NCBI GenBank assembly: GCA_000277445.1
Contig: AJWJ01000025.1
Coordinates: 1-64,000 of the forward strand
Length of the DNA: 64,000 nt
DNA from: Polysphondylium violaceum
Taxonomy: Eukaryota > Evosea > Eumycetozoa > Dictyosteliales > Dictyosteliaceae
Reading direction: 5' to 3'
In this document: positions 12,101-23,033 of the stretch, piece after piece
How positions within the stretch are numbered: the stretch's first letter is position 1
Layout of the letters: every line of letters begins with the position of its first letter
The notes under the pieces: model-generated
Database searches by the model: none
Told to the model about the DNA's origin: nothing
What the model saw: the letters and a program-made list of their open reading frames with translations, nothing else
Program-made: the position numbers and the translations under genes

Positions 12101-15100
12101 GAATGATTTCCAAAAGTGAGTTGTATCTTGGAATTGGCTCATTGGTAGTGGCAGTAGTTGATGGAGTAGCGGGTTGTCTTTGTTTGGCGGTGGTGGCACC
12201 AGAACTTGGAAGGAGTAATGGGACAATGGTGGTGGCATCTACGAGAATAGAGGTTAAAACAACACGGGCAATATCACGAACAGTAGTGGACTCGGAGAGG
12301 AAGTGAGACAATACAGTTTCAACCAAACTAACTTGTTCTTTGACTGGAATGCTGGTCAAGAGGTCCTTGGTGATGCCAGAGAGAGTGACATCCAATACAC
12401 AGTATTTGAAAGAGTCATCTTCAAAGCTGAGCTCTTGTGACATGGAGAGTGTATTTAAAAAGATGGCAAATACACCTTCTTTTCTTAATTTGGCACTTGA
12501 CAATACATTGTGAGAGATTAATTTCTTTAACAAGAGATCGAGTATCTTGGTCTCGGTGACAGTGATGGATTGGTCTTTGAATTTGTCCAAAAGTTCAACA
12601 AGATAGTTTTTGACAATGGTAATAGAAAACTCTGGTGCAATGCCTTGAATGCTGGAAAGGAAGGCAAGCTTGGTGGCTGGATGTTGAATATTTAAAGCAG
12701 AGTGGATCAAAAAAGTACCCAATGATGTGATTTCTTCCTTGGTGAGCTTATTGTCATTGTTGTTGAACAATACCTTTTCGACAAAGTGGTAGAGGAATTG
12801 AGAATCCAATGTAAATTCATTTCTATAGGATAAAAGAGTAGACAAAAGAGTTGAAAAAGTTTCGTCTTTTAATTGAATATCATAGGTGTTTTGATATAAT
12901 GTAATACCAGTAGCGGTGGCGGTGGTGGTACTGATTTTATCTGAAATCTCTTGAATACAATCAAGGGAAGTTGATCTGATGGATGAATCATTCTTGTTGA
13001 GTAATAATAAAATGAATGGAACCAAAATTGAATGAGATGGTGTAAATGTTTTGGAGCCTACCAAATATTTGCAAATTCCAAGTGATGAAAGAATAAGAGT
13101 AGAGTTATTATTATTACCAGTGTTGTTGATATTCCAAAAACCAGATAAAAACTTAAAGAGAACCAATTGGTTACCAAAAAACTTTTTAATCAATCTCTTT
13201 AATATGGTATCAATGTTTTTGATTTTACTTTCAAAAATACCAATAGATAGAGAATTCAAAGCGTCAACGAGCATTGATGATCCATCTTTCTCATATTGCT
13301 TCAATTCCTCCATAATGGATTCAGAGGTGATTGATTTAAAACCTTCGATTGCGTTGCAAATGGTGTATGCCAAAACATTGATATGAGAGTTCTTTGAATT
13401 TGATAATATTTGTTGATAGACAGCGGCGTCGTTTGTGATTGAATCAATATCAATGGCAATGACTTGATCTTCGTCGTCATCTTCTTGACTGCTGTTGATG
13501 AATACTTTGGTAGAGTAGCTGAAAACCAATTTCCACAATGGTAAAGCCATATCAGTGGCAACGTCTTTGGTCAAACTGATGCAAGAGATTAAAAACAATT
13601 GACTGTTGGAGAGTGTGATGTCTTCGTCTTGTTGGGTGGATTGTAAAATAAATTCAACCAATGGTAAGGTGGCTTCAACTTGGCTGGCGATATTGGAAGC
13701 AATATGTTTGGCGATGGATTGGACATCGGCAACTTTCTTTAAACTAGACAAACCTTTGAAAATTGGATGTAAATCATTGACCAATGGCAACAAGGCGATG
13801 GCCATCTCTTGATTACAAATTTGATCCAATACCAATTGAACGACGGCAAAGATGATTTCTTCTCGGCCTTGATTGGAAGAGATAAATTCTTTGTCGGTAA
13901 TGACTTGGATGATTGCCTTCTTTTGTTCGTTATCAAATTTACTTGTGCTGGGGGCAAGACATTTTTGGGCAGACAACAACAATTGGTTGGATTGAACGAT
14001 TTTATGGAGATGTGGGATTGTCCAAGCAGAGACGGCAATCTCTGTGTCTGAATCAACCAAACGTAAACAAATACTAGTGCTAAAGGTGGACAAATCATCA
14101 AAATCTTGTTCACCGGCGTTGATTTGGTTCTTGAGCATAGAGATACCTTCTTTACGTTCATTTGGTAGATAACTTTGTAGTTGTAAAAATATAGTATTGC
14201 TCTTTGACTTGGACAATGTTTTCTTTTGCAACACTTGACTGGAAAATCTATTTAAAAGCTTCAATACCTCTGGTGTGTGTGTGCTACTAATTAATTGTTC
14301 TAATTGTTCCTGTACAATACTTGGTGAAAGTAATCTTGTAATTGTAGTTGTTGATTCATTTATTTTATTTTCCTCTTGCTCGTCTTCGTCTTGATCAATA
14401 TAACCTTTGATGATAATGTTGAATATAAATGCATGATAACTATCTGTTGGTAAATCTGTAATGAGTTGATGTAATAAAGTAAAACATTCAGACGACTCTT
14501 TATAATTATTACATAAATATGTAAATAATATATTTAAAATTCTATCTAAAGATTTGTTTTGAGAATAAAAATCTAATAATATTTCACATAATGATCTAAG
14601 AGAAATAAAAAATATATATATATTAATATATATTTGATTCAATATTTAATAGATATATAATACATACGGTATTGATACTAATAAAGAAAGGGTTTCATTT
14701 GATAATTTAGTAAAAGTTTGTTTTTGGAAGAGTACCATTAAAAATGTGAAGGCTGGATTAATAGAATTTGAACAATTTTTCAATGTATTTTTAAAAAGTA
14801 ATTCGATTACTTCTTGTTTTAATTGAATTTTCGATACGATAAGACCTAAAATCATAAATGATCCAAGCTAAATAAGAAAAATAAAAAAGAAATTAATTAA
14901 TTAATTAGTACTAAATAATAATAAATCTATTATTTCTAAATAACAATACGTACTTGTAAATCTAAATTTTTACTCTTTAATGAAAAATTTAAACTTGGTA
15001 AAATTTGACGTAGGAAATCACTTGTTAAAAAGTTGCTGTTGTCGGAAATGATTTCCAATAACAATGCAGTGAAAAATGAAATTAATGATTTTGAAATTGT

Positions 15101-15783
15101 ATCGGTCTTTTCATAGGTAATGATTGTATTGCATAAAAATTCAACAAAGAATGTATGATTCTTAATAACCTTTGAAAAATAATCTCTTGTTATATATAAT
15201 TTACTTTTTCTAACTCCTTCTAAAAAGTTCCATTTTTTGTTAAATCTAAATAATAATAAGAGAGATTAGTTGGTTAGGGTATGAATATAAATCTAAATCT
15301 AAAGATATATAGATATACTTACTCAAATCTTAAAAGTGATAAAAATTTAGCAAAAATATTTGATTCGTGATATGGGATAATGGAAGACATGATATCGTCT
15401 ATGTTGAATTCATTGATTCTGTATCTACGAATTAACCATTCCAAAGCTTTGTGAGATGAATTTAAGAGGAAATAGTTTGATTGAAGTTGAAGGAATTTTG
15501 CAATTTGACCATCAACAACGGCGTTCTCTTCCGATGTCTTTAATACTCTATTGAATTGTTTTGATTCTTCACTATAGAGTGTGGAGAGGAACGGTTTAAA
15601 ACGTGCATCAAGTTTGATCAACTCTTTTATACCCTCTTGACCCATTGCCAACACTGCATCCATTTCAATGTTGGCCGCTTGGACCTCATCAAAGAGAAGT
15701 GAGTCTCTTCTTCTAGATACATCAACATAATGTAACTTTTCCTTTATGGCTCCTAATTGCTGATCTAATGATGTTTTACTCAT
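9141..15783 (-). CDS. utp10: U3 snoRNP protein UTP10 / HEATR1
   Basis: A large HEAT-repeat scaffold of the UTP-A (t-UTP) subcomplex in the nucleolus, needed for pre-18S rRNA processing and optimal rDNA transcription. Exons on the minus strand are 15783-15323, 15245-14954, 14867-14668 and 14595-9141. They join in frame to 2135 residues, matching human HEATR1 (about 2144). The N-terminus (SLDQQLGAIKEKL) and the SHKALEWLIRRYRINEFN block match the family's conserved U3snoRNP10 region. The middle is a long series of Leu-rich helix pairs. The BP28CT region near residues 1770-1950 includes FMTLVMKLNENLFKPLFIK. Short acidic and Asn-rich insertions (about 9640-9690, 9930-9970) are low-complexity dictyostelid additions. 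All three introns are short and GT-AG. Confidence 0.95.
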
Positions 15784-16468
15784 TTTTATTTTATATATAT
15801 CGTGTGTGTTTTTGAGTGAGTGAGCGTGTATATCTGTGTGTGATGGTGTGTGGGTATTTATATATAATATGGTGAGTGAGTGGCCCTGTATTAATACACT
15901 TTCTTTCTTTCTTTATGACACTCTAATAAACTCTTTAAAAGGCCTTGGTTGTGCTTATTAAAGAAGCTTGAATATGTGAATAGGATGAGATGATAGAGTG
16001 GGTATTGCCAATGGGGGCTAGCTGATGCAAAAAAAGACAGAAAAAAAAATAAATAGAAGCATCCAAAAAAAACGAAAACGATAAAAATTTTTTATTTTTT
16101 TTTATTTTTTTTTTCTCCAACGCGTATTTTTTTTTCACGACATTCTTTTTTTTCATGCACCCCAAGCGACTTTAGCACTGGAGTTGTAACGTTTTAAAAG
16201 ATTAAAAATAGATAAATCAAATCATTGGGTTTAGTCATATACTTTGACCTATAAAGCATTGGTTATTCATATGTCAATGAGATAATTCAGGGTTATTTAA
16301 ATTTCCATGATATGGCTAACAACATACCTGATCACCACCTCATAATCCAGGAAAAAAACGAAAAAACGAAAAAACGAAAAAAGAATCCAAGATTTCTTTT
16401 ACGATGATTGAGATTTCAATATTAATATTATTAAATATTCTTATTTATTTAATAAATAATAATGGTAA
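15784..16468. other. spacer upstream of UTP10 and downstream of primase
   Basis: A 685-base gap between two minus-strand genes. It holds a (GT)-rich leader right next to the UTP10 start (15790-15860), T- and A-runs around 16090-16150, and four near-identical AAAACGAA units at about 16352-16382. Short frames here have low-complexity Lys/Phe composition and are not credible genes. It must contain the UTP10 promoter. Confidence 0.5.
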
Positions 16469-17882
16469 TTAAAATGATGTTGGATCGTTGATTGAGATTT
16501 GTTGTTGACTTTTTAGTTTCATTTGTTCGATATAGTTTTTGAAAGAGGCACGATAGGGATTGAATGAGACTTTGGGAGTGGAAAGAATGGAATTGAGGAG
16601 AGGGACTTTGGTTGGATTGAATTGGTCAATGTCTTTTAAATCTATGGGTACACAGAGTTTGCCGGTGGAGGGATGGATGCAAAATGGCGATTTGAGGAGA
16701 TGGATAATGTGGTTGGTTACCTTGTCATCGAATCTGGGCAAAGTGTAGTGAAACACAATGTCATAGACGTACTCCATCAAATTGTTTTGCTTGAAATAGT
16801 CGCTGATGGCTCTCCACTTTTCGAGCGATGTGGCCTGGTCCTTGATCTCGAGCATTTTCTCTTTGATTTGGTCCAATGGGTGGATGATGGTCTTTTTGCC
16901 CACACGCACCTCGAGCGGGAGCTTGGACAAAAAGTTTTTGTATTGAGCGGCGTTGCCAAAGATGTCTTGTTCTTCCAACACGTGTTGCTCAAAGTATGGC
17001 AAAAACAACTCATCAAAGCCCCTTTGCAAGATGGGCAACAACACCGATGTTCGCTCATATTTTACATACTTTATGATATTGGCACGGGCCTCGGACGAGA
17101 GCGAGAGCGCCCTTTGGTCGCTGACCCACACATGGAGACCACGACGACCACTAAACACATAGAGCAACTGCTCGAATCCAAAGCACTCTTTCATATACAT
17201 TTCCACAAACTTGGCAGCCACCGCCAAGAATCCCCAACACTTCATACACAACGATGTATCCGAGCAGCAGACACGTATATCATTGTAATCATTGATATCT
17301 ATATCAAACACAATCTCTTTGTACAAAGGTGTGTAATCGGTGACCATTGACTTCTTTATTGGCTCACAAGAGTATATTGGCCCAATATCCAATCTCTCGG
17401 CGACATCTATTGAATTGTTATTTGGGTTTCTACCCTTTAAATAATCTTTAATGTCATCCAATTTTGAAAATGATCTATTACGTGTGACAAAGGTTGTTCC
17501 TATACAATGTAACGATATTAATACACGACACTACACATCACCATACACTCAACTATCAATCCATCTATCTTACCATCCATTTTAGTTATACGCGATGAGA
17601 ATTCTCTTCTTTCAAAAAATCTTATTTGACTTGCTTCACCGTGACCAAATAAGGAATTTATGCTTAACCATTCATATATCAAATCAAATGGGAAATATTG
17701 ATCTAGATGATGTTAATATACTTTGCCATGTCTGTATGCATTAAACAGTAACAATAATTACCATAATAAACTCTAAGTGATACCTTATTATCAAGCTCAT
17801 ATGAACCTTCAGTATCACCAAAGATATCATCCATATCCTCATCATTGATATCATTATCATTTGTTTTAGTTTGTGTATCCAT
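16469..17882 (-). CDS. prim1: DNA primase small (catalytic) subunit
   Basis: Makes the RNA primers for DNA polymerase alpha in the nucleus. Minus-strand exons 17882-17762, 17702-17574 and 17499-16469 join in frame to 426 residues (human PRIM1 is 420). Catalytic aspartates are in VFDIDINDYND (about 149 and 151). The zinc knuckle reads CCSDTSLCMKCWGF, and YVFSGRRGLHVWVSD is the conserved SGxxGxH motif. Exon 2 supplies the primase N-terminal block QYFPFDLIYEWLSINS and FFERREFSSRITKMDG. Introns are 59 and 74 bases. The N-terminal 30 residues are acidic and poorly conserved. Codon choice is AT-rich at the ends and clearly C/G-richer in the middle (about 16650-17300); this makes a long but spurious open frame on the opposite strand. 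Confidence 0.95.
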
Positions 17883-17981
17883 TGTTTTATATATAAATAA
17901 TAGTAGTTACTGGTAATTGGTTAGAATGTGATATTAAACATATTCGCTCATGATGTATGAAAAAGTGAAAAAAAAATTTTG

Positions 17982-18001
17982 AAAAAAAGGCGCCTTTTTT
18001 T
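17982..18001. promoter_or_regulatory. perfect 20-base palindrome upstream of primase
   Basis: AAAAAAAGGCGCCTTTTTTT is its own reverse complement and lies about 100 bases upstream of the primase ATG. A GCGC core next to a T-run recurs close to two other gene starts in the window (near 10-20 before CCT6; 41605-41615 before the 41697 gene). It could be a promoter element; function is inferred only from position and recurrence. Confidence 0.4.
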
Positions 18002-18451
18002 GTTTGGTGTTGCAAAAGATATGCAGGTCCTCACACAATAAACATGGTGTATAATTTACATCAAATAATAAGGGATTTTGGCATGTTTAATTCTTTCTTT
18101 TTGTTTTGTATTTCCAAACAAAGAGAGAATTTCAAATTTGACCAAAATTTATATCTTTCAGACTTGAATTCAAAAATTCTTTAATAATTTTATGAAATAT
18201 GTTTTTAACTACTAATATTGGTAATGGGCAACTCAAAGGAAAAATATGCAAGCACTTGTAAAACAAAATAATGATAGAAAAAAGAAAAGAAGGCAAAAGA
18301 TTTTGTTTGAAGTTATATTTAAAATATATTTATTTAATGACATTAAGAAAAAAATAAAAAAGGATCTAAATATTGATGAAAAGAGAATATTAGTTATTTA
18401 GTCTATAGACAGGTCTAACATCGTCATCATATTTGGTAATAATTATTATTA

Positions 18452-18660
18452 TTATAGAGCATGATCAGCAATAAACCAAGGAACATAAGTGGTTTCTCTT
18501 CAAGTATTTATCAGTGTGAGCTGATATTCATCATACATGCTTCTCTAATAACAACTAACCCATGATAACATAATACTAATACTAAACACATACCTTTTGT
18601 AATGATTGCTTGTTGAGAAAATAATATGAATCTGGTAATTTATATGGGGCGGTGGTGCAT
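18452..18660 (-). CDS. possible very small gene, unidentified
   Basis: From an ATG at 18660 the minus strand reads MHHRP; then, in a frame one base over, HINYQIHIIFSTSNHYKR up to a good donor (GTATGT at 18593). After a 96-base gap an acceptor at 18498 leads in phase to ETTYVPWFIADHAL and a stop at 18452. One extra C in the CCCC run near 18646 would make the first exon continuous. A further protein-like end, YDDDVRPVYRLNN with stop, lies just downstream at 18390-18433 in another frame. The composition resembles small mitochondrial inner-membrane subunits, but I cannot name it. It may be a real short gene with a sequence error, or chance. Confidence 0.3.
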
Positions 18661-18893
18661 AGACAAAAACGAAATCGACGAGTCAAAAAATAAAAATTAT
18701 AATAAAAATAAAATAATGAAAAAAAAACAATGTAAAAAATTGGTAAAAAAACTATGTAAAAATTTCACAATTCTTTGTTTTTTATGATTTTTTTCGCTTT
18801 TTTTTTTTCACGACCGCTTGCCTTACCCTAGCAGAGAGTTTTTATTATTTTTTTTTTTTTTTTTCCTACTCATCATTTTAGGGTATTTACACA

Positions 18894-19848
18894 ATGAGGT
18901 AGACTATCATATTATCTATGTTTATGTTGAATATTATATCACATGTTATTATCATATCAATTTGCCAACTAGTTTAAACAACTCAACCTCAACACCAATA
19001 GTAATAACAACCAACATGGCAATAATAGTAAAATCAATCACATCTCACATTCAAGAATAACTCGTGTCAGTCAACACACAGCCAATCACAATCAATAAAT
19101 ATGATAATAACAAGGATGATTTTGTTGTTGTTCTTTGCAATCGATATATATCAAAACAATTAAATATTAATCATATATATTATTTTATAAATAATGTAGC
19201 AAAATTTCAAGCGATCAAGTACGTCAAATCGTCTCTGCCATCTTTGCTGAAAGCAAAGAAGCCAAACGTGGTTTTGTTGAAACTGTTGAATTACAAGTCA
19301 ACTTAAAGAACTACGATACCAAAAAGGATAAGCGTTTCTCTGGTCAAATCAAGCTTTCCACCGTCACCAAACCAAAATTAAGCGTTTGTGTCTTTGCCGA
19401 TCAAGCTCATTGTGATGAAGCCACCAAGATTGGTGCTGAATTCATGGATATTGAAGCCTTGAAAAAGATTGGTCCAAAGAACAAGAAAGGTATCAAGAAG
19501 CTCTCCAAGAAGTATGATGCTTTCCTTGCCTCTGAATCCATCCTCAGACAAGTTCCAAAGCTTTTGGGTCCAGGTCTCAACAAGGTCGGTAAGTTCCCAA
19601 CCCTCCTCACTCACGCTGAAGATATGGCCACTAAAATCAATGAAGTCAAATCCACCGTTAAATTCCAACTCAAGAAAGTCTTATGTCTTGCCGTCGCCGT
19701 CGGTCACGTTGAATTAACTGAAAGAGAAATTGCCACCAACGTCATTCAATCAATCAATTTCTTAGTCTCCCTCCTCAAGAAGGGCTGGCAAAATATCAAG
19801 ACCCTCTATGTTAAATCATCTATGGGCAAATCTCACCGTGTTTATTAA
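18894..19848 (+). CDS. rpl10a: 60S ribosomal protein L10A (uL1)
   Basis: The L1-stalk protein of the large ribosomal subunit, acting in release of deacylated tRNA from the E site. The bulk lies in exon 2 (19200-19848), beginning [20 protein letters not shown] and ending [11 protein letters not shown]. Exon 2 has no start codon: its first base completes a codon. The best first exon is only five bases (18894-18898, ATGAG) followed by a 301-base GT-AG intron, giving Met-Ser and then KISSDQ. The total is 217 residues, exactly the human length, and it aligns with the human N-terminus MSSKVSRDTL. Conserved blocks include [13 protein letters not shown] and [16 protein letters not shown]. Codons are the most biased in the window toward C-ending forms, as expected of a highly expressed gene. 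The start exon is inferred from phase and length. Confidence 0.9.
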
Positions 19849-20645
19849 ACTCTTTATTTTGACCAAACACACCATTTATTGGTTAAAAATTATAGTGTAT
19901 ACTGTTGTGTTTTAACTAACGCCTTTATTACTATTTTGTTTTCCTTTCAAATGGAAGCTTTAAAAATAAACTTAGAAGTAAATACCCACCTTGACTTTTA
20001 AAAAAAAAAACAAAAAAACATGCCATGGCTTCTTTTATTTATTTGTTTTTGAGAAAAAAAAAATTAGTATTTGTTGAATACCTGGGATGTAACCTTGGAG
20101 TAAAAAAATAAATTTTCGAACTCAATAGCTTTCGGATAAATGTATTGGTCCATCATAGAAAGGGGGCAATTATCAAACAGGGGTTTGCCATCTAAGTCTA
20201 TAGTAAAACAATTAGAAAATATTCATTATATTTTCTCTCTCTAAGCTCATTAATTGACAGATAAAGGTGGGTTGAAAAATCACACTATGCCACCACAAAG
20301 TATTGCAGACCATCAATGATCCATGGTTTAAAAATTACAAATAACTCATTTTTGAAATGAATTTCATAGCTATGAGTAAACCCTTTTTCATCGATAGCTT
20401 CTATAAATTTCCAATTGGAATCTAAACATTGTTGATAGTATGAACCTATTCCTTTTCAAAGATATTTACTAATTTGTATTACATTGAACAAGATGAATTT
20501 TTTTTTTCCCCCTTTTTATAAAAAATAGTAATTTGGCCAGCATCATACAGTTAATCATATTTAATGAAGTTAAATCATTTAAAAACATATTTATTTACAA
20601 AAACATATATGTAATTTTATTTCATTTTTTTTACCCATATCCATA
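19849..20645. other. region downstream of L10A
   Basis: Contains AATAAA-type signals and A-runs after L10A (about 19965-20010), a decayed minus-strand gene (20064-20452, listed separately) and a short promoter-like A/T stretch before the secreted-protein gene at 20646. Nothing else is visible. Confidence 0.4.
20064..20452 (-). pseudogene. decayed two-exon host gene, unknown product
   Basis: On the minus strand a long protein-like stretch reads GIGSYYQQCLDSNWKFIEAI, DEKGFTHSYEIHFKN, ELFVIFKPWIIDGLQYFVVA. After an in-frame TAG it continues CDFSTHLYLSINELRE up to an acceptor-like site at about 20198 (CTATAG). The last exon then reads LDGKPLFDNCPLSMMDQYIY, PKAIEFENLFFYSKVTSQ and stops at 20064. 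Codon usage and composition are those of a real dictyostelid protein, but I find no in-frame start and there is one internal stop. A possible upstream ATG pair near 20550 is out of frame. The family is unknown. It may be a recently lost gene, or a live one with an unrecognised intron around the TAG. Confidence 0.45.
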
Positions 20646-21080
20646 ATGTTAAAAATTTTAATTTTATTGATATTAATATTATCTATTAACCTTTCTGTTT
20701 CAATAAAGTTTTTTATTAAAAATGGAGAATCATGGGAGCAACTGGCAGCCACAAATTCTGTAGATGATAGCAATTTGGTGTATCAAATTAATTTAAAAAA
20801 AGAAGAAAACTTTGAATTTATGGTGGTCTGTAATGCTAGTTTTGAAGATCTTCCCCCTAGAACATATACTGTGGATATAACCTCTGATGGGACAGAGGAG
20901 GCCATCTTGTATCGTGACTATATACATAACCGTTATGAAGGTAAATTACCCTACCATGTAGATTATTGCGGATACAACCTCTTTCCCTTTCTCCTTACAA
21001 ATCAAAATGCACTTTTAAATGGTGATTATATTTTCAACATTAGTAGATTAGGATTATGCAATTTTATAGATATTCAATAA
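20646..21080 (+). CDS. small secreted protein, unrecognised
   Basis: An intronless frame of 144 residues. The first about 20 residues (MLKILILLILILSINLSVS) are a textbook signal peptide. The mature part is acidic and aromatic, with three cysteines (VVCNASFEDL, VDYCGYNLF, LGLCNFIDI) and candidate N-glycosylation sites (CNAS, FNIS). I do not recognise the family. The pattern fits short secreted or lysosomal dictyostelid proteins. The start is set by the signal peptide. A decayed gene lies divergently to its left and another set of remnants lies downstream, so this locus may be a fast-changing one. Confidence 0.65.
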   Translation: MLKILILLILILSINLSVSIKFFIKNGESWEQLAATNSVDDSNLVYQINLKKEENFEFMVVCNASFEDLPPRTYTVDITSDGTEEAILYRDYIHNRYEGKLPYHVDYCGYNLFPFLLTNQNALLNGDYIFNISRLGLCNFIDIQ

Positions 21081-21094
21081 TTATTGTTTTCCCA

Positions 21095-21215
21095 TCTATT
21101 TCACGACTACTCTTAAAATTACAACAGCATACATCCATATGGCCCATATATTTTCCTTGCAGCTACCATTTGGTAAATTACAAGAAAGAAAAAAAAAAAA
21201 AGTTAATTTGAATTA
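21095..21215. repeat. direct repeat, left copy
   Basis: This block shares the ordered elements ACTACTCTTA.AATTACAACA, GCATA, a TTTCCT.GCAGCTAC core and TAAATTACAAGAAAGAAAA with 21720-21835. On the minus strand the left copy reads QMVAARKIYGPYGCMLL before a stop; the right copy reads VAARKLYGRYMLFCCNYKSS. The similarity at the protein level suggests a duplicated exon, not a simple-sequence repeat. Confidence 0.5.
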
Positions 21216-21357
21216 AAAAGTTTAAAATATTTTATGTAAATAAATATAGACCTGGAGAAAATCAGTTTGTTATTATCAATTTTCATGTTTATCTATTTGA
21301 AGTATCATTTAAAATTTTCAGGAGTCCAATATCAGATTTAAAAAAAGAGCTGTTATT

Positions 21358-21835
21358 TTATGAAAAAAACAAAATATTCAATAGTAATACTATAATCCAT
21401 AATATTGGATATATTATCTTAGGTTTGATGGAGTTGAAGCCTCCTTGAACAAATTCATATTCATTATCCTCGGGAGTAGGAGCAAGAGGACCAGCAACGT
21501 TGAAACGGATTTAGTGGTGGGAGATGATACTCAAAGTTATTGATATTTATTAAAATTATATCTGTTGTAAATAAATAATAAATAAAATGTTTAAAGAGAG
21601 TGTTCATCAACCAAAATCATTTTGATATATATTCCCTTTGTAGAGAATCATTTGAACAGACTATCGCTTTATCATCTATGATCATTTCGTTTGGTTAGAA
21701 AAAAAAAGTGTTATAAGAGTACCACTACTACTCTTATAATTACAACAAAACAGCATATATCGCCCGTACAATTTCCTCGCAGCTACGAATTCACCACATT
21801 TTGTAAATTACAAGAAAGAAAAAAAAAAAATTAAA
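21358..21835 (-). pseudogene. decayed gene with C-terminal membrane span
   Basis: Minus-strand pieces in order: VAARKLYGRYMLFCCNYKSS (right repeat); MIIDDKAIVCSNDSLQREYI with a stop (about 21683-21610); after an acceptor-like TACAACAG, NINNFEYHLPPLN; then in a shifted frame RFNVAGPLAPTPEDNEYEFV, QGGFNSIKPK and a hydrophobic end IIYPILWIIVLLLNILFFS, stop at 21358. The last 20 residues look like a membrane anchor or GPI signal. The pieces are in the right order but broken by stops and frame changes. I do not recognise the family. Confidence that this was once coding is moderate; confidence in the exact limits is low. Confidence 0.4.
21720..21835. repeat. direct repeat, right copy
   Basis: Partner of 21095-21215, with about 75-80% identity by eye over the shared elements. 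It lies at the upstream (5') end of the minus-strand decayed gene at 21358-21835, so the left copy may be what remains of a second, mostly lost gene copy. Confidence 0.5.
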
Positions 21836-22125
21836 ATAAAAAAAAAAAAAATTAAATTTAAGAAAAAAAAATTGGGAAAATAAATTAATTTTCTTGAATT
21901 CACCCATTTCAGCAAACATACACTTCATATACATACTTTACATACATACATACAGAGATACATATTACCATATAGAGATACATAGATAGATATTTCAACA
22001 AACCTAGTTCATAGTTTTAAATTGTAAATAAATAGTACACGCTACGACTAATACTACCTACAGCATTGCACATAGAATATAAATATATAAAAGTATAGCA
22101 ACAATAATAAATAGTCATATAAAAA

Positions 22126-23033
22126 ATGGAACACCTCTTTGATAAATTATTCAATACTACAATGACAATTGAAGAAATGATGAATAGACCAAAAAAAATT
22201 ATGCTTGCTTTCATAAAGCATCATAATATTGTCTGTTCAAAATTTGCAAACCATAGAAAGATGGCACAACTTATTTTTAATCATATTAACTATAATGAAT
22301 GTAAGTGTAGAGATATATCAATAATATAACAACAACAACAATAATAATAACATTGATATCTATAGTTTTAATAGGTATAAAACGTTTACAAAATTATGAT
22401 TTTAACAAAGTAGATAGTGTGTCTATCAACGGTTTTTTAATAAAATTCCCTCCATTAAAAGGCGTACCTTTAAAAGCACGTCTGTATAAACTTTGTCCCA
22501 AAGATAAATTAAAAGAAACTGAGCAAAATCATTTAGCATGTATTCGATCAATCACCAAGAGTTTAGCTCAACTAAAAGAGTTTTTAATAGATTTTAAAAA
22601 CAATGGTTTTGTTCCCAAGGTTTTCAAAGTCTTGAAGAGCATGTTTAAGCAGAAATTAGCTGCTCTAAGAGAGTGTTGGAAAAATTCAAAACTCTTTAGA
22701 AGTCAAATTCATAGAGTAGTAAGTAAAAAATCATATACATTTATCAAAAATAACAGTAATCACAACAACAACAACAAAAAAAACTGTAAATTTTCATCTA
22801 CATCATCTTGTTCATCTTCATCTGCATCTTTGTCGCCATATTCATCTACAAAATCAACAACTGAAACTTCAACAACCATCTCAGCCCCTACCACCCCTTC
22901 TACAATAACCAGTGCAAACACTACACAAACACCAACAGCTTCAAGAATTAAAATTACAAATTCAAGAAAATATTACGGTCAACCAATAACAAAGGTTCTC
23001 AAATCCTATATGAACAAAAAGTATAAAAACTAA
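22126..23033 (+). CDS. unrecognised basic protein with Ser/Thr-rich tail
   Basis: Exons 22126-22300 and 22366-23033 (65-base GT-AG intron) join in frame to 280 residues. Residues 1-60 (MEHLFDKLFNTTMTIEEMM and on) resemble the short N-terminal segment of many dictyostelid-specific families, with NHINYNE at the splice. Residues 60-205 are Lys-, Leu- and Phe-rich and probably helical. Then come an Asn run, a Ser-rich block and a Thr/Pro-rich block, and a basic end (KSYMNKKYKN). There is no signal peptide or membrane span. I do not know its function. The start is the first ATG after an A-rich leader. Confidence 0.65.

Larger units (their letters stand above)
17883..18893. other. divergent region between primase and L10A genes
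   Basis: About 1 kb of AT-rich DNA that should contain the primase promoter (left) and the L10A promoter (right, with T-runs at about 18780-18865). It contains the 20-base palindrome at 17982 and a possible very small minus-strand gene at 18452-18660, both listed separately. The remainder (about 18020-18380) shows no gene. Confidence 0.5.
21081..22125. other. region with duplicated remnants
   Basis: About 1 kb without an intact gene. It contains two related blocks of about 110 bases (21095-21215 and 21720-21835) and a decayed minus-strand coding stretch between them, listed separately. The right third (about 21840-22125) is A-rich, then a CATA/TACA-rich leader in front of the next gene. Confidence 0.5.

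Noticed and set aside
10335-14051. Many short plus-strand frames across UTP10
   Set aside because: Antisense shadows of one continuous 5.4-kb exon.
16673-17350. 225-codon open frame on the plus strand
   Set aside because: It lies antisense to the conserved core of primase and its product has no family character; the GC-richer codons of primase keep the opposite frame open.
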